A DNA stretch of 64,000 bases from contig NZ_CP125854.1 of NCBI RefSeq assembly GCF_030169785.1, positions 2,356,001 through 2,420,000 on the forward strand. Direction: 5' to 3'. How positions within the stretch are numbered: position 1 is the stretch's first letter; each line of letters opens with the position of its first letter. Both the position numbers and the translations under genes were made by a program. This stretch comes from Bdellovibrio sp. 22V. GTDB taxonomy: Bacteria > Bdellovibrionota > Bdellovibrionia > Bdellovibrionales > Bdellovibrionaceae. Below are positions 25,032-34,272 of the stretch, piece after piece. A model generated the notes under the pieces. It searched no databases. It worked only from the letters and a program-made list of their open reading frames with translations, and was not told the DNA's origin.

Positions 25032-25867
25032 AGACGGTAGTAGATTTTGAACATCCCTTAGCGGTTAAAATTAGAAAGCAGATCGTACAGGCTTTGAACG
25101 ACTTCAATATGATTGAAGACGGCGACAAAATCATGGTCTGCGTTTCCGGCGGAAAAGACTCCAGCGTTCTTTTGGCTCTTTTGACAGAGATTCAAAGACG
25201 CTCCGAAAGACGTTTTACATTAGAAGCCGCGATCCTCGATCAAAAACAGCCGGGATTTAACGCCGAAGCTTTTAAACTTTGGGTGGAAAGTCTTGGAGTT
25301 CAACTTCATGTCGTTGAAAAAGACACTTATTCGATCGTAAAAGAAAAAGTTCAAGGAGCGACTTACTGCTCTTTATGTTCTCGTCTGCGCCGTGCGATTC
25401 TTTATGATTTTGCTTATGACAATGGTTTTACAAAACTCGCTTTAGGACATCACCGCGATGACGTGGTTCACACGGCTTTGCTTAACATGTTCTACGTGGG
25501 AACTTCCGCGGCGATGCCGCCGAAACTTCGTTCCGACGATGAACGCAATATCTTGGTACGTCCTTTGTGTTATGTTTCAGAGAGAGATATCGAAGAACTT
25601 GCGCAAGCTTGGGCTTTCCCCGTGATTCCTTGCAATCTTTGCGGCTCACAAGACGGTCTTAAAAGACAAAGAATTAAGAAGCTCGTTCGAGATCTCGAAA
25701 AAGAGATCCCGAACATCTATGCTTCAATCCAAACTTCATTGAGCAATGTGAAGCCCAGTCAGTTGATGGATCAAGAGCTTTGGGATTTTAAAGGCCTTAA
25801 AGCATTACCTTCTTCACAGCAGGACGCGAACCCACCATTTGCGCCCAACGACGAATTGAAGGTTTAG
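25028..25867 (+). CDS. ttcA: tRNA 2-thiocytidine biosynthesis protein TtcA
   Basis: A 279-residue ATP-dependent PP-loop enzyme that thiolates cytidine-32 in certain tRNAs using an iron-sulfur cluster. The ATP pyrophosphatase loop is VCVSGGKDSSVLLALL (around residue 37). Cluster ligands are in YCSLCSRLRR and later CNLCGSQ, the two CxxC motifs of TtcA, and GHHRDDVVHTALLNMFY is conserved. It is translationally coupled to mscS. Its last 71 bases overlap the 3' end of the convergent GST gene. Confidence 0.95.
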   Translation: MKTVVDFEHPLAVKIRKQIVQALNDFNMIEDGDKIMVCVSGGKDSSVLLALLTEIQRRSERRFTLEAAILDQKQPGFNAEAFKLWVESLGVQLHVVEKDTYSIVKEKVQGATYCSLCSRLRRAILYDFAYDNGFTKLALGHHRDDVVHTALLNMFYVGTSAAMPPKLRSDDERNILVRPLCYVSERDIEELAQAWAFPVIPCNLCGSQDGLKRQRIKKLVRDLEKEIPNIYASIQTSLSNVKPSQLMDQELWDFKGLKALPSSQQDANPPFAPNDELKV

Positions 25868-26414
25868 ATTCAAACCATGCGGGTTGCAGCTTAATAAAGT
25901 TTGCAATCCACGGATACGTTGCAATATCAGCAATGCTATAGTTTTTGCCCGCCAAGTATTCATTCTTGTGAAGCTGAGTTTCCATCACTCCCAAAAGACG
26001 AGTGGCTTCTTTTTCAAAACGCTGAATGAAGCCGGGATTCTTCGGCGTCAGAGTGTTCATGCCATAGTAGTAATTGCCTAGAATAGGACCGATGGCTGAC
26101 ATTTGAAACATCGTCCATTGCATCACGTGCGCTTTTTCATCCAAGGAGTGACCAAAAAAACGACCGCCGTGTTTTTCCGCCAGATAATAAAGAATTGCGG
26201 CACTTTCAAACACCGTGGTCTTCTTATTGAACGGTCCTTCGTGATCTATGATAACTGGAATCTTTCCATTGGGATTCATCGACAAGAAATCAGGACTTTT
26301 TTGTTCAAGCTTTCCAAGATCCACTTTGTGTTCCGTATAAGAAACACCAAGCTCTTCAAGCATGATCGCCACTTTGCGACCGTTCGGAGTGGCTGCAGTA
26401 TAAAAATCGATCAT
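25797..26414 (-). CDS. glutathione S-transferase family protein
   Basis: A 205-residue cytosolic GST. The thioredoxin-like N-terminal half reads MIDFYTAATPNGRKVAIMLEELGVSY, followed by NPNGKIPVI and the glutathione-binding ESAAILYYLAEK. The helical C-terminal half is GNYYYGMNTLTPKN...YSIADIATYPWI. The TPNGRKV start and short loop resemble YghU/Ure2p- and YfcG-like GSTs, which often act as disulphide-bond reductases. CTCC-type ribosome sequence (GGAG) precedes the start. Confidence 0.92.
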   Translation of the reverse strand: MIDFYTAATPNGRKVAIMLEELGVSYTEHKVDLGKLEQKSPDFLSMNPNGKIPVIIDHEGPFNKKTTVFESAAILYYLAEKHGGRFFGHSLDEKAHVMQWTMFQMSAIGPILGNYYYGMNTLTPKNPGFIQRFEKEATRLLGVMETQLHKNEYLAGKNYSIADIATYPWIANFIKLQPAWFESKPSIRRWAQMVGSRPAVKKVML

Positions 26415-26501
26415 AACAATCTCCTTATGGAGAAAGCATACGCCTCAAAACTTCGAGCCTTAAGAACAAAAATTATGGATGCATCGCAAATAAGAAAAAA
26501 T

Positions 26502-26577
26502 TGGTGGTCTGTACTAGACTCGAACTAGTGACCTCTCCCATGTCAAGGGAACGCGCTACCAACTACGCCAACAGACC
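26502..26577 (-). tRNA. tRNA-Val(GAC)
   Basis: On the minus strand a 76-base cloverleaf begins GGTCTGT and ends ACAGACC-A-CCA, giving a perfect 7-bp acceptor stem with an encoded CCA. The anticodon loop TTGACAT between TTCCC and GGGAG has GAC at positions 34-36, which reads valine GUC/GUU. The T-arm contains GTTCGAGTC. A run of T (ATTTTTTC) follows immediately and may end transcription. Confidence 0.95.
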
Positions 26578-26718
26578 AAAAAGGAATCAATAAACTAGCA
26601 TTGGCCCCGGACCTCGGCAATCTTGGATGCGGGGGGCCATAAGCAAGGACAAATAACGGTCAAGAAACTAAAGTTTTGTTTATCGAGCCCCGACAAGCAG
26701 TTACTCAGCGGAGGAATC

Positions 26719-27618
26719 GTGACAGCTTTGAAAACATCTTTGCTTTTTACAGGACTCTTAACTTTCAGCGGACTCTCTTTTGCGCAAAACGAAAGTCCTA
26801 CTCCCGAAACGACGGCGTCCCCAACTGAAGAAGTCACACAAGTCCAACCGACCCCACCCGTTCCCATGGCTGCTGCCGAAGCAGAAACGTCTCAACCTGT
26901 GGCTCCCGCAAATAATGCTGCTGTCGATGAAAAACTGCAAGCTCTGCAAACGCAGATCGAAGAGTTGCAAAAACAAGTTCGCGAGAACAAAAAACAAGAG
27001 ACAAATCCTGTTCCCTCCGTTGCTGCTCCCACGACTTCCGCAGCGCCTGCTGCAAAGAAAAAGGAAAACGACCCCGAAGTTTCATTGAATAACGATGCAG
27101 AACTTTTGCGTCCCCGCGAAAACGTCATGACGTGGGGTTATGACTTTTACAACACGAAAACTACGGAAAAAACCGGCGGCACTTCAACCTCTGATACGGT
27201 GGATAGCAGTCGGCTTAATATCGGATTCGCAAAAAATCTGGAAATATTCGAAGTCGGGTTCAAACTGACGTCGAGCCGAGTGAAAGATGATGACTTTGAA
27301 GGAACGCAAACCGGGGTTTGGGTTACGGGGGACTTCAATTTCGTTCCCAATAAACCAGGCAATGATGTCATTCCCTATCTTACGGCCATGCTGGGAGCTA
27401 TCGGTTACACCAGCGAGTCGCTTTCTGGAAAAACGGAACTTGCAGGCTCTGCCGGCGCCTTCGGTGTGGGCTTAAAATGGTTTCCGTTTTCGGAAATCTT
27501 CGCACTTGATATGAGTATACGCGGAGAATCCGGTACCATGGAGACTGACGAAGCTCCAAAGATTGAAATCGAAGCCCGCCAGACTGTCTTTAACATCGGC
27601 TGGAGAATTTACTTCTAA
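26719..27618 (+). CDS. outer-membrane beta-barrel-like protein with coiled-coil N-terminus
   Basis: A 299-residue exported protein. The start is GTG 26719, with GGAGG four bases upstream; the upstream extension has no site. It begins MTALKTSLLFTGLLTFSGLSFA (signal peptide), then a Pro/Thr/Glu segment and a short coiled coil (KLQALQTQIEELQKQVREN). Another low-complexity stretch leads into a C-terminal ~180-residue region of alternating strands that ends in WRIYF with terminal Phe, the usual mark of a barrel inserted by BamA. It may be a small porin or structural outer-membrane protein tethered to peptidoglycan through its coiled coil. Function not determined. Confidence 0.75.
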   Translation: MTALKTSLLFTGLLTFSGLSFAQNESPTPETTASPTEEVTQVQPTPPVPMAAAEAETSQPVAPANNAAVDEKLQALQTQIEELQKQVRENKKQETNPVPSVAAPTTSAAPAAKKKENDPEVSLNNDAELLRPRENVMTWGYDFYNTKTTEKTGGTSTSDTVDSSRLNIGFAKNLEIFEVGFKLTSSRVKDDDFEGTQTGVWVTGDFNFVPNKPGNDVIPYLTAMLGAIGYTSESLSGKTELAGSAGAFGVGLKWFPFSEIFALDMSIRGESGTMETDEAPKIEIEARQTVFNIGWRIYF

Positions 27619-27628
27619 AAAGTAAAAC

Positions 27629-28459
27629 TCAATTTTCCAAAATAAACTGGGTTACGCGCTCGATGACTTCGGGCGCTTTTAGTATGCGACGATGTCCTAA
27701 GCCGGTCGTCGTCATAAGCTGTGATCCAGGCCACGTTTCGTGAATTTCAATCGCAGCTTTGTAAGACACTTCTTTGTCTTCACTGTCGTGAACAATAAGA
27801 ACAGGCCCAGATACCTTCGCCCCAATAGTTCCAACATTGAGATCTCGCGGGCTCAGTCCCACTTTCTTCGTAAGAAGATCCAGAAATACTTTTTCTGCGC
27901 GAGGACTGATTTTGATAAAACTAAGATAATTGCCCACCACTTTTTCATAGCGAGAAGGGCCACCAATCAGGATCAGCTTATCAGCTTGAAGCCCCCAGTG
28001 CTTTGCTAAAACGGAAGTTCCCGCTCCGAAAGAATGTGCAATGACGGCGACGAAAGGCCCGAGCTCTTTTTGCGCATCAATCAAAGCGCGCGCATACTCA
28101 CCAACATTGGTTCGTGCGCCTAGGGAAGCCCCATGCGCAGGGCCGTCAAGTGCGATGACGCGATAACCTTTTTCTGCCAGCGGTCCCGCAAACGCCGCAA
28201 TCTGAGTCCCGCGACCATTCCAGCCATGCACGAGCGCAATGATGGGACCTGTGGCGGGTCCCCACTCATAGGCAGCCATCCCGTTCACCAACGTGTATTT
28301 GCGTGCCGATTCATAATACGCTTTTTCAGACTCAGGCCGTGGCACACGCGTGGGAGTAAGAAAGATATTCTGCGCCCAGCGTGCTCCCGTTTCAGGAAGC
28401 ACCCAGGATGCATATCGAACTGTTAAAAACCACGCTTTTTGTGCCAACGAATTTTGCAT
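27629..28459 (-). CDS. alpha/beta hydrolase
   Basis: A 276-residue alpha/beta-hydrolase without a clear signal peptide. It has an oxyanion-hole region ALVHGWNGRGTQ, a nucleophile elbow AHSFGAGTSV (the family GxSxG with Ala in the first position), an acid residue in IVHDSEDKEV, and a late GLGHRRIL His. The gene begins five bases after the thiolase stop, and both are probably controlled by the divergent TetR regulator. A role in acyl ester or acyl-CoA metabolism is inferred from that context. Confidence 0.87.
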   Translation of the reverse strand: MQNSLAQKAWFLTVRYASWVLPETGARWAQNIFLTPTRVPRPESEKAYYESARKYTLVNGMAAYEWGPATGPIIALVHGWNGRGTQIAAFAGPLAEKGYRVIALDGPAHGASLGARTNVGEYARALIDAQKELGPFVAVIAHSFGAGTSVLAKHWGLQADKLILIGGPSRYEKVVGNYLSFIKISPRAEKVFLDLLTKKVGLSPRDLNVGTIGAKVSGPVLIVHDSEDKEVSYKAAIEIHETWPGSQLMTTTGLGHRRILKAPEVIERVTQFILEN

Positions 28460-28464
28460 AAAAT

Positions 28465-29748
28465 TTACGGACGTTCGACGATAGCGACGACGCCCATTCC
28501 TCCTGCAGTACAGATAGAAATCAAGCCGCGACCGGAACCCTTTTGCGCAAGCATTTTAGCAAGGCTCGCCAAAATTCTTCCACCAGTGGCTGCGAAAGGA
28601 TGCCCCAAGGCCAAGCTTCCGCCATTCACATTCAACTTGCTGCGATCAATAGAGCCTAAAGCTTTGCTTTCACCCAAATGTTTTTGGCAGTACTCGTCGG
28701 ACTCCCAAGCTTTCAGAGTGCACAGCACTTGTCCTGCAAACGCTTCGTGAATTTCATAGAAATCGAAATCCTGCAGTTTCAAATTATTGCGACGAAGAAG
28801 CTGTGCGACAGCTCTTGTCGGCGCCATCAATAGACCTTCGCCATTGACGTAATCCACCGCTGCATAATCCGCATCCGTCAAATACGCCAATACCGGAAGA
28901 CCTTTTGCTTTCGCGAAATCTTCACTTCCCAAAAGAACCGCAGACGCACCGTCAGTCAAAGGTGTACTGTTTCCTGCCGTTAACGTTCCCGTTCCAGTAA
29001 AATCAAATGCAGGTTTTAATTTAGCGAGTTTCTCTAAACTTGTGTCGCCGCGAACAAAGACGTCTTTTCTTAGGCCTTTGAACTCAAAAACCAAATCATC
29101 AAAAAAGCCGGCGTCATAAGCTTTCGCGGCATTCAGATGACTCTGCAAAGCCAGCTTGTCTTGTTCTTCACGCGAGATCATCCATTCTTTCACCATCAAT
29201 TCACAGTGTTGTCCCATGGAAAGACCTGTGCGCGGCTCTTGCACGTTCGGGAAGCGCGGTTTGATGTATTGCGGTTTCAGCTCCGCAAACTTTTTAATTT
29301 TTTCCATTAAAGAAGGAGCCTTTTGCGCCTCCATCATAATCCACGAAAACTCATGCGGAAGAACACCGGCAATATCGCTGTTTGTATCGGTCCCGCCTGC
29401 AATACCACTTTCAATTTGCCCCGAGGCGATTTTAAGTGCGATTTGCGCCGCCGTTTCAAGACCGGTTCCGCAAGCTCTTTGAACATCGTAACCCGGCGTG
29501 TGCGGATCGAGACCCGAACTCAAAACAGATTCACGGGCCAAATTCCAATCGGAGGCATTTTTCATAACCGCACCAAGGGATACGTCACCCAACAATTCAC
29601 CGCGCAGATTGGTTTTATCGACAAGATTTCTTAATGTCGCCGTCATGAGCTCTCTGTTTGACGTGCGCGAATACTGCGTGAAGGACTTGGTGAAAGGTGT
29701 TCTGGATCCGCCGAGAATTGCTACAGGTCTTAAAGTCTTGTTGTTCAT
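28465..29748 (-). CDS. acetyl-CoA C-acyltransferase (thiolase, FadI-like)
   Basis: A 427-residue thiolase that cleaves 3-ketoacyl-CoA to acetyl-CoA. The nucleophile Cys is in VQRACGTGLETA, the active-site His in LALGHPFAATGGR, and the second Cys in ISICTAGGMGV. The length and FTKSFTQYSR N-terminus are closer to long-chain beta-oxidation (FadI/YfcY) than to AtoB. No FadJ-type partner is adjacent. It is co-directional with the alpha/beta hydrolase and divergent from a TetR gene across a palindrome. Confidence 0.93.
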   Translation of the reverse strand: MNNKTLRPVAILGGSRTPFTKSFTQYSRTSNRELMTATLRNLVDKTNLRGELLGDVSLGAVMKNASDWNLARESVLSSGLDPHTPGYDVQRACGTGLETAAQIALKIASGQIESGIAGGTDTNSDIAGVLPHEFSWIMMEAQKAPSLMEKIKKFAELKPQYIKPRFPNVQEPRTGLSMGQHCELMVKEWMISREEQDKLALQSHLNAAKAYDAGFFDDLVFEFKGLRKDVFVRGDTSLEKLAKLKPAFDFTGTGTLTAGNSTPLTDGASAVLLGSEDFAKAKGLPVLAYLTDADYAAVDYVNGEGLLMAPTRAVAQLLRRNNLKLQDFDFYEIHEAFAGQVLCTLKAWESDEYCQKHLGESKALGSIDRSKLNVNGGSLALGHPFAATGGRILASLAKMLAQKGSGRGLISICTAGGMGVVAIVERP

Positions 29749-29791
29749 AATGTATCCCTTTGTTGTATTAACCGATAAAAATGCTTGCTAC

Positions 29792-29809
29792 CTACCTACC
29801 GATAGGTAG
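29792..29809. promoter_or_regulatory. palindromic operator, probable TetR site
   Basis: CTACCTA-CCGA-TAGGTAG (29792-29809) is a perfect 7-bp inverted repeat in the 104-base gap between the divergent thiolase and TetR genes. It is followed on the plus strand by GATAATAA, a possible -10 for tetR. Placement and symmetry fit a TetR-family operator controlling both directions. Confidence 0.7.
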
Positions 29810-29852
29810 ATAATAAAGCAGATCCGAGTTTATTACAAGAGTAAGGATTTTT

Positions 29853-30410
29853 ATGGACACACGGTCCCGAGCACTGAGTTTGGCGCGCAACTATCTTCAA
29901 ACACTGGGTTTTAACGGGTTCAGCTTCCAGACTATTGCCGACTCTTTGGGTATTCGCAAAGCGAGCCTGCATTATTATTTCGCCTCAAAAGAAGATATGG
30001 GCCTGGCTGTGTTGGAAGACTATGCCAAAGCCTATACCGACTGGTCTCTTAAGGTGGCGGATCTTCCGGCGGCAAAAAGAATCGAAAAAATGTTTGAGAT
30101 GTTCAATAAGATGGCGGCGGATAACAGTAAAATCTGTCCTCTGGGGGCCCTGTGCTCGGACTACAACACTCTGCCCAAAGGAATTCGCAAAAAAGTTTTG
30201 GAATTCCATATTCTGCAACGGAAGTGGCTTATCAAAACTCTTAAACAAGGCATTGAGGAAAAATCTATCCGCAAAGACGTCAATCTCGAAGCCACGGCAG
30301 ACCTTTTACTTACGAGTATTCAAGGCGGATTGCTTGTCGCGCGTCTGCGCGGCGAAGCGGAGACTTTTAAAAACGCGAACAAAGCCCTTATGAAGACATT
30401 TATGCTGTGA
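29853..30410 (+). CDS. TetR-family transcriptional regulator
   Basis: A 185-residue repressor. The N-terminal helix-turn-helix is typical: NGFSFQTIADSLGIRKASLHYYFASKEDMGLAVLE (about 25-60). The C-terminal ligand domain contains CPLGALCSDYNTLP, similar to regulators of fatty-acid or quinone-related genes. AAGGA lies upstream of the ATG. Its position suggests it represses the thiolase/hydrolase pair and itself; the inducer could be an acyl-CoA (inference). Confidence 0.92.
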   Translation: MDTRSRALSLARNYLQTLGFNGFSFQTIADSLGIRKASLHYYFASKEDMGLAVLEDYAKAYTDWSLKVADLPAAKRIEKMFEMFNKMAADNSKICPLGALCSDYNTLPKGIRKKVLEFHILQRKWLIKTLKQGIEEKSIRKDVNLEATADLLLTSIQGGLLVARLRGEAETFKNANKALMKTFML

Positions 30411-30553
30411 TGCTTTTCTTACAATTTTTCCATAAACAGAAGCTAAGTTATTGATCTAACACTTGTTGTATACAGATCTGTCTCACCCTAAGACACGTTA
30501 AACAAAATTCACTATCATTCCTGGTATTTAAATCCGAAAAAGCCCAAAGCAAT

Positions 30554-31081
30554 ATGCTTATGGCACGTAACTTATTTATTTTTGTGTGGGCATCACTGAG
30601 TGTTTTTTCAGTTTCTATGCTCCATGGCTCTCATGTTTTCGATCCGCAGCCGCGAGGTCGGTGGAGCCTTTTGCATATTCTCGATCCTGAGTCCTTGCAA
30701 AGCCAAGACATTCAAAAGTACTTAATCGGGCGCGGCGCGCACGCCTCGTATGATGAAATAGTGATTCTTTTAAAGCCCGCTCCTCTTATAGAAAAAGACC
30801 TTAAAGACAAAGGATTTATCGTAACCTTGCGCTCCTCTGAGGAGGCCGAACAAAACTTTCCTGCTCTGACACCTCCTTATTTCCTGGTTTCATCTCCCCG
30901 GGGCGAGGGTGTTTTCGTGGGACCTTATGGAAACAAGATACAAGATTTAAAAATCGTCGAAAGTTTCTATTCGAATAAAACTCTTTCCACATTTCCTATT
31001 TCTGGATGCGGCAACAGCGTTCGGGCACAGAAGTTTTTCGATCCCCAAGGTATTCTTTTAGCAAACAAAGAGGGCTTATGA
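30554..31081 (+). CDS. exported or membrane-anchored protein coupled to a chemoreceptor
   Basis: A 175-residue protein (173 from the second Met) with an N-terminal hydrophobic segment ([18 protein letters not shown]). The soluble part looks alpha/beta ([41 protein letters not shown]) and ends in [20 protein letters not shown]. The SGCGNS loop has a single Cys, so a thioredoxin-like fold is possible but the CxxC pair is absent. The stop overlaps the chemoreceptor start by four bases (ATGA), implying a joint function. Family not identified. Confidence 0.68.
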   Translation: MLMARNLFIFVWASLSVFSVSMLHGSHVFDPQPRGRWSLLHILDPESLQSQDIQKYLIGRGAHASYDEIVILLKPAPLIEKDLKDKGFIVTLRSSEEAEQNFPALTPPYFLVSSPRGEGVFVGPYGNKIQDLKIVESFYSNKTLSTFPISGCGNSVRAQKFFDPQGILLANKEGL

Positions 31082-32373
31082 ATTTCAGACAAAAATTCAA
31101 CCGATCACGCAGTCTTGCCTTTCTGATCGCGATGTATCTGCATCTTCCGATTTTTGCGTTTCTGGCCCACTATAACGGTCACAGCCAATGGATTGCCTTG
31201 GGATTGGGTCTATTCATTCTTTCAGGCCCGACAGTGATGTATCTTTCTAAAGTCACAAGTCTGCTGCTGCCATGCATGCTCGCGGCGACGTGTATGAGCT
31301 TCTCGGGACTTCTGATTCATCTGGGCAACGGGATGATCGAAATGCATTTTCACGTCTTTGTAAGTTTAGCGGTCCTTATGCTCTTTGGCGCTGTCAGCCC
31401 TATCCTGGTGGCTACAGTCGTAATCGCCCTTCACCATCTCCTCTTTTTCTTTTTTCTTCCCCGCAGCGTTTTCAACTACGACGCCAGCTTGGGAATTGTG
31501 ATTCTGCACGCGGCCTTCGTGCTGATCGAAGCAGGACCTGTCATGCTGATCGCTCGCCGTTATGGCGGTTTTATTGAACTTCAGGATACGACCGTGAAAA
31601 AACTCGACGAGATTTCGTCGCAGAATTTTGAAAGTTGCACGATTATTGATGAAACCGGAAAGAATATTTTTGATTCCGCTCATCGCGCTAATTCGCAAGT
31701 GGTCGAATCCCTGCAGGCTCTTAACGCTCTTTTAGAACAAGTGCAAAAGAACACGGAAAACTCGATGACGGCGCAGTCTTTGTCATCCGCCTCGAAAGTT
31801 TCCGTTACAGAGGGCGCTTCGCATATTGAAAATCTTTTTAATACGACGAAACTTCTGGCTCAAAGTTCTAAGAAAATCACAGAGATCGTGGACCTCATTG
31901 AGGACATCGCATTCCAAACGAATCTACTGGCCCTCAACGCCGCCGTCGAAGCAGCGCGAGCCGGAGAACACGGGCGAGGCTTCGGCGTCGTTGCCGAAGC
32001 GGTCAGAACGCTCGCGCAAAGATGCTCGACCTCGGCAAAGGATATTTCCGCCCTTGTAAATCAAAACGTCAGCATGATTAAAGACAGCGAAAATTATGCA
32101 GCAAAGAGCAAAGAGATTCTGTCACAAACGCTGGAATCGATCGACAAGCTTAATAACTTAAATTCTGAAATCGCCCAGGCTAGCGAAATTCAGTCGCATG
32201 AAATGAAAACGATTCAGAACACGATGAATCTTTTGGACGAAGTTTCAAAAACAAATCAGAACTATGCGGAAAATCTTAACGGAACGTCTGTTTCCCTTTT
32301 GGAAGACGCAAAGAAACTTTCAACATTGGTGAATTCGATGCAACAGGCGACTTCTATCAAGTCGGCATCTTAA
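31078..32373 (+). CDS. methyl-accepting chemotaxis protein with multi-pass membrane domain
   Basis: A 431-residue chemoreceptor. Six or so membrane segments fill residues 14-175 ([55 protein letters not shown] and others) in place of a large periplasmic sensor. The cytoplasmic coiled coil contains the conserved hairpin tip [20 protein letters not shown], then [17 protein letters not shown]. It should signal through CheA/CheW. The start is ATG 31078, overlapping the preceding gene's stop (ATGA). Its stop overlaps the convergent binding-protein gene by four bases. Confidence 0.93.
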   Translation: MNFRQKFNRSRSLAFLIAMYLHLPIFAFLAHYNGHSQWIALGLGLFILSGPTVMYLSKVTSLLLPCMLAATCMSFSGLLIHLGNGMIEMHFHVFVSLAVLMLFGAVSPILVATVVIALHHLLFFFFLPRSVFNYDASLGIVILHAAFVLIEAGPVMLIARRYGGFIELQDTTVKKLDEISSQNFESCTIIDETGKNIFDSAHRANSQVVESLQALNALLEQVQKNTENSMTAQSLSSASKVSVTEGASHIENLFNTTKLLAQSSKKITEIVDLIEDIAFQTNLLALNAAVEAARAGEHGRGFGVVAEAVRTLAQRCSTSAKDISALVNQNVSMIKDSENYAAKSKEILSQTLESIDKLNNLNSEIAQASEIQSHEMKTIQNTMNLLDEVSKTNQNYAENLNGTSVSLLEDAKKLSTLVNSMQQATSIKSAS

Positions 32374-34133
32374 TCGCGATTAAAGATCTTCCAATCCTTA
32401 AGGTTGTATCTGCGCAGAATGGTTTCCAAAGTACCGTTCTCGCGTGATTGTAAGAACCAGTTTTCTAAATGCCGCGGAAAATACCCGAACTCGGGCTCTT
32501 TCGGAACGCTCACCAAAACCAAAGAATTAAATCCGGTCAAGGATGTCGGCAGAAGCTGCAAGCTCACCATCGGTTTGCGAGCAAGAAAATAGCGAAGCAC
32601 GTTGTAGTCACCTAAGGCGATTTCAGCACGGCGATCACCGATCATTTTAATCATGCGATCAGCAGCATCGGCACCAGTCAGCTTCGTGGATCGAGAAGGC
32701 AAAACCCCTTCCCCTTCGATATTCGTCGAATCCAATCCCAGATCGGCATAAACGACTTTTTTGTCCTGAATAAAAAGAGCGTCAATCAACGGATCTTTCT
32801 TTCCGGGAGAAACCAACGCGCCAGTATAGTTCACTCCCAGCTTCGGGCCCACGATACGAATATCATCGAGATATCTCACCATATCAGCAGGAATGATCAC
32901 ATAATTGATTTTGCGCGTTTTTAAACTTGAAATCAGACGCGAGTTTGGAATGCTCTCAAACTCCACCTCAAAGTCTTCTTTCTGCGCGACGTCTTTGATG
33001 ATGTCATAGATATATCCGCTCCACAGGCCGGGACCTTTCTCACACAGATAAGGGCACAAAGGAGCCACACCGATTTTAATAATCAAGCGACTGGCATCTT
33101 TATAAACCTGCGTCGGCTGACGTGCCGGTACGGGCAATAATTTTTTCTTGTCAGTTGAAACGATAGGGCCTTTGTCAGGATGTCCCATCCATCCCGGATA
33201 AGAGGACAAAGTCTTTTCCGTCACCGCAAACGTCGGAATCAGTTTTTTATCAGCAACTGATTCTTTATTTAGTTTTGCAATTAAAGTGCGTGCGCTTTCT
33301 CGCCCCAATTCGGCGCAAAATTGTGCGGAATCAATCACTGTCAGACGTTTGTTTTTGATGTTTTCAATAGATAACGGATCGCCATCGAATGTCGCGTGAC
33401 GAATTTCAGTGCGTTTCTTTTCCCACAGCGACTTCACGATGGAAAGCCCCCCGCCGTCATTCACTGTCAATATCAAATCCACACTGCCCTTTACCGGGAA
33501 ATCTTTTAAGAATTGTTTTACTGCGGCGGCACCGGAATCAGGATCGACCGCTTCATATCTTCTGAGAACGTGAAATTTACGACCGCGCGTGCGAAGCGCA
33601 TCAAAAAAACCGTCGACTCTATCAATGGTCGAAGACACTTTAGGATACTCAAACACGACAAGACGAATTTCCTGATTACGATCAAAAAGACCATCAATAT
33701 AATCGCCGTTATCGCGCCCCGCCTGATAGTTATCGCTGGTGATAAAAGATTCAAGAACTCCGTTAACGATGTATTGATCGTAAGCAATCACCGGAATCTT
33801 TTTTTCATTGGCGGTTTGCAGACCTCGTCCCAACGCCGAGTTGTCCGTTGGTTGAATAACAATCGCGTGGGGACTCTTTTTCAAAGCTTCATCAAACTGC
33901 ACCACCTGATTGAGAATGCCTTTTCGACCTTCTCCACCGACGTAGGAGATGAGGTTGATCTTGTCTTTACCTTTTCCATTAAAGCGATTGATCTCCTCTT
34001 CAAAACCCTTGCGCATGGCTACTTGGCCTTCGATTTTCATACTCCAGTAGAGAACCGCGACGTCCCAAGTTTTTGCAAAAGCGTTGGAGGAAAAAAAAGA
34101 AAGAATAATGACCAGGGATAAGCTTGATTTCAC
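32370..34133 (-). CDS. exported fusion of type I and type II periplasmic binding domains
   Basis: A 587-residue exported protein ([20 protein letters not shown] signal peptide, start GTG 34133). Residues ~25-320 look like a type I (ribose-binding/LacI-like) domain: [63 protein letters not shown]. Residues ~330-587 look like a type II (SBP_bac_3) domain: [53 protein letters not shown]. No transporter permease or ATPase adjoins it, and there is no transmembrane kinase. It is convergent with the chemoreceptor, so a sensory ligand-binding role is possible. A TTG seven codons upstream is an alternative start. Confidence 0.82.
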   Translation of the reverse strand: MKSSLSLVIILSFFSSNAFAKTWDVAVLYWSMKIEGQVAMRKGFEEEINRFNGKGKDKINLISYVGGEGRKGILNQVVQFDEALKKSPHAIVIQPTDNSALGRGLQTANEKKIPVIAYDQYIVNGVLESFITSDNYQAGRDNGDYIDGLFDRNQEIRLVVFEYPKVSSTIDRVDGFFDALRTRGRKFHVLRRYEAVDPDSGAAAVKQFLKDFPVKGSVDLILTVNDGGGLSIVKSLWEKKRTEIRHATFDGDPLSIENIKNKRLTVIDSAQFCAELGRESARTLIAKLNKESVADKKLIPTFAVTEKTLSSYPGWMGHPDKGPIVSTDKKKLLPVPARQPTQVYKDASRLIIKIGVAPLCPYLCEKGPGLWSGYIYDIIKDVAQKEDFEVEFESIPNSRLISSLKTRKINYVIIPADMVRYLDDIRIVGPKLGVNYTGALVSPGKKDPLIDALFIQDKKVVYADLGLDSTNIEGEGVLPSRSTKLTGADAADRMIKMIGDRRAEIALGDYNVLRYFLARKPMVSLQLLPTSLTGFNSLVLVSVPKEPEFGYFPRHLENWFLQSRENGTLETILRRYNLKDWKIFNRD

Positions 34134-34224
34134 CCGTTCAGTATACCCGAGCAAAATGAAATAACAATGAAGCTTAGGTGCATTACTATTTTGTTAAGAG
34201 TGAAACAGCAAAGATTTGTCAGGT

Positions 34225-34270
34225 ATCTCGCGGAACATTCATTACAGAATATTTCGCGAGATCTCTTTTT
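34225..34270 (+). terminator. strong hairpin with T run on the plus strand
   Basis: ATCTCGCGGAACATTC (34225-34240), a six-base loop and GAATATTTCGCGAGAT (34247-34262) form a 16-bp stem with one wobble and one mismatch, followed by CTCTTTTTTC. It has terminator form on the plus strand, but no plus-strand gene ends here. It also lies downstream of the minus-strand FlgT-like gene. Confidence 0.5.
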
Positions 34271-34272
34271 TC

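Noticed and set aside
26502-26577. tRNA-Val as an integration site
   Set aside because: No repeat of the tRNA 3' end and no integrase gene was found in the window.
29771-29778. ACCGATAA as a sigma-28 box for tetR
   Set aside because: No -35-like sequence at the right distance; the palindrome and nearby GATAATAA explain the region better.
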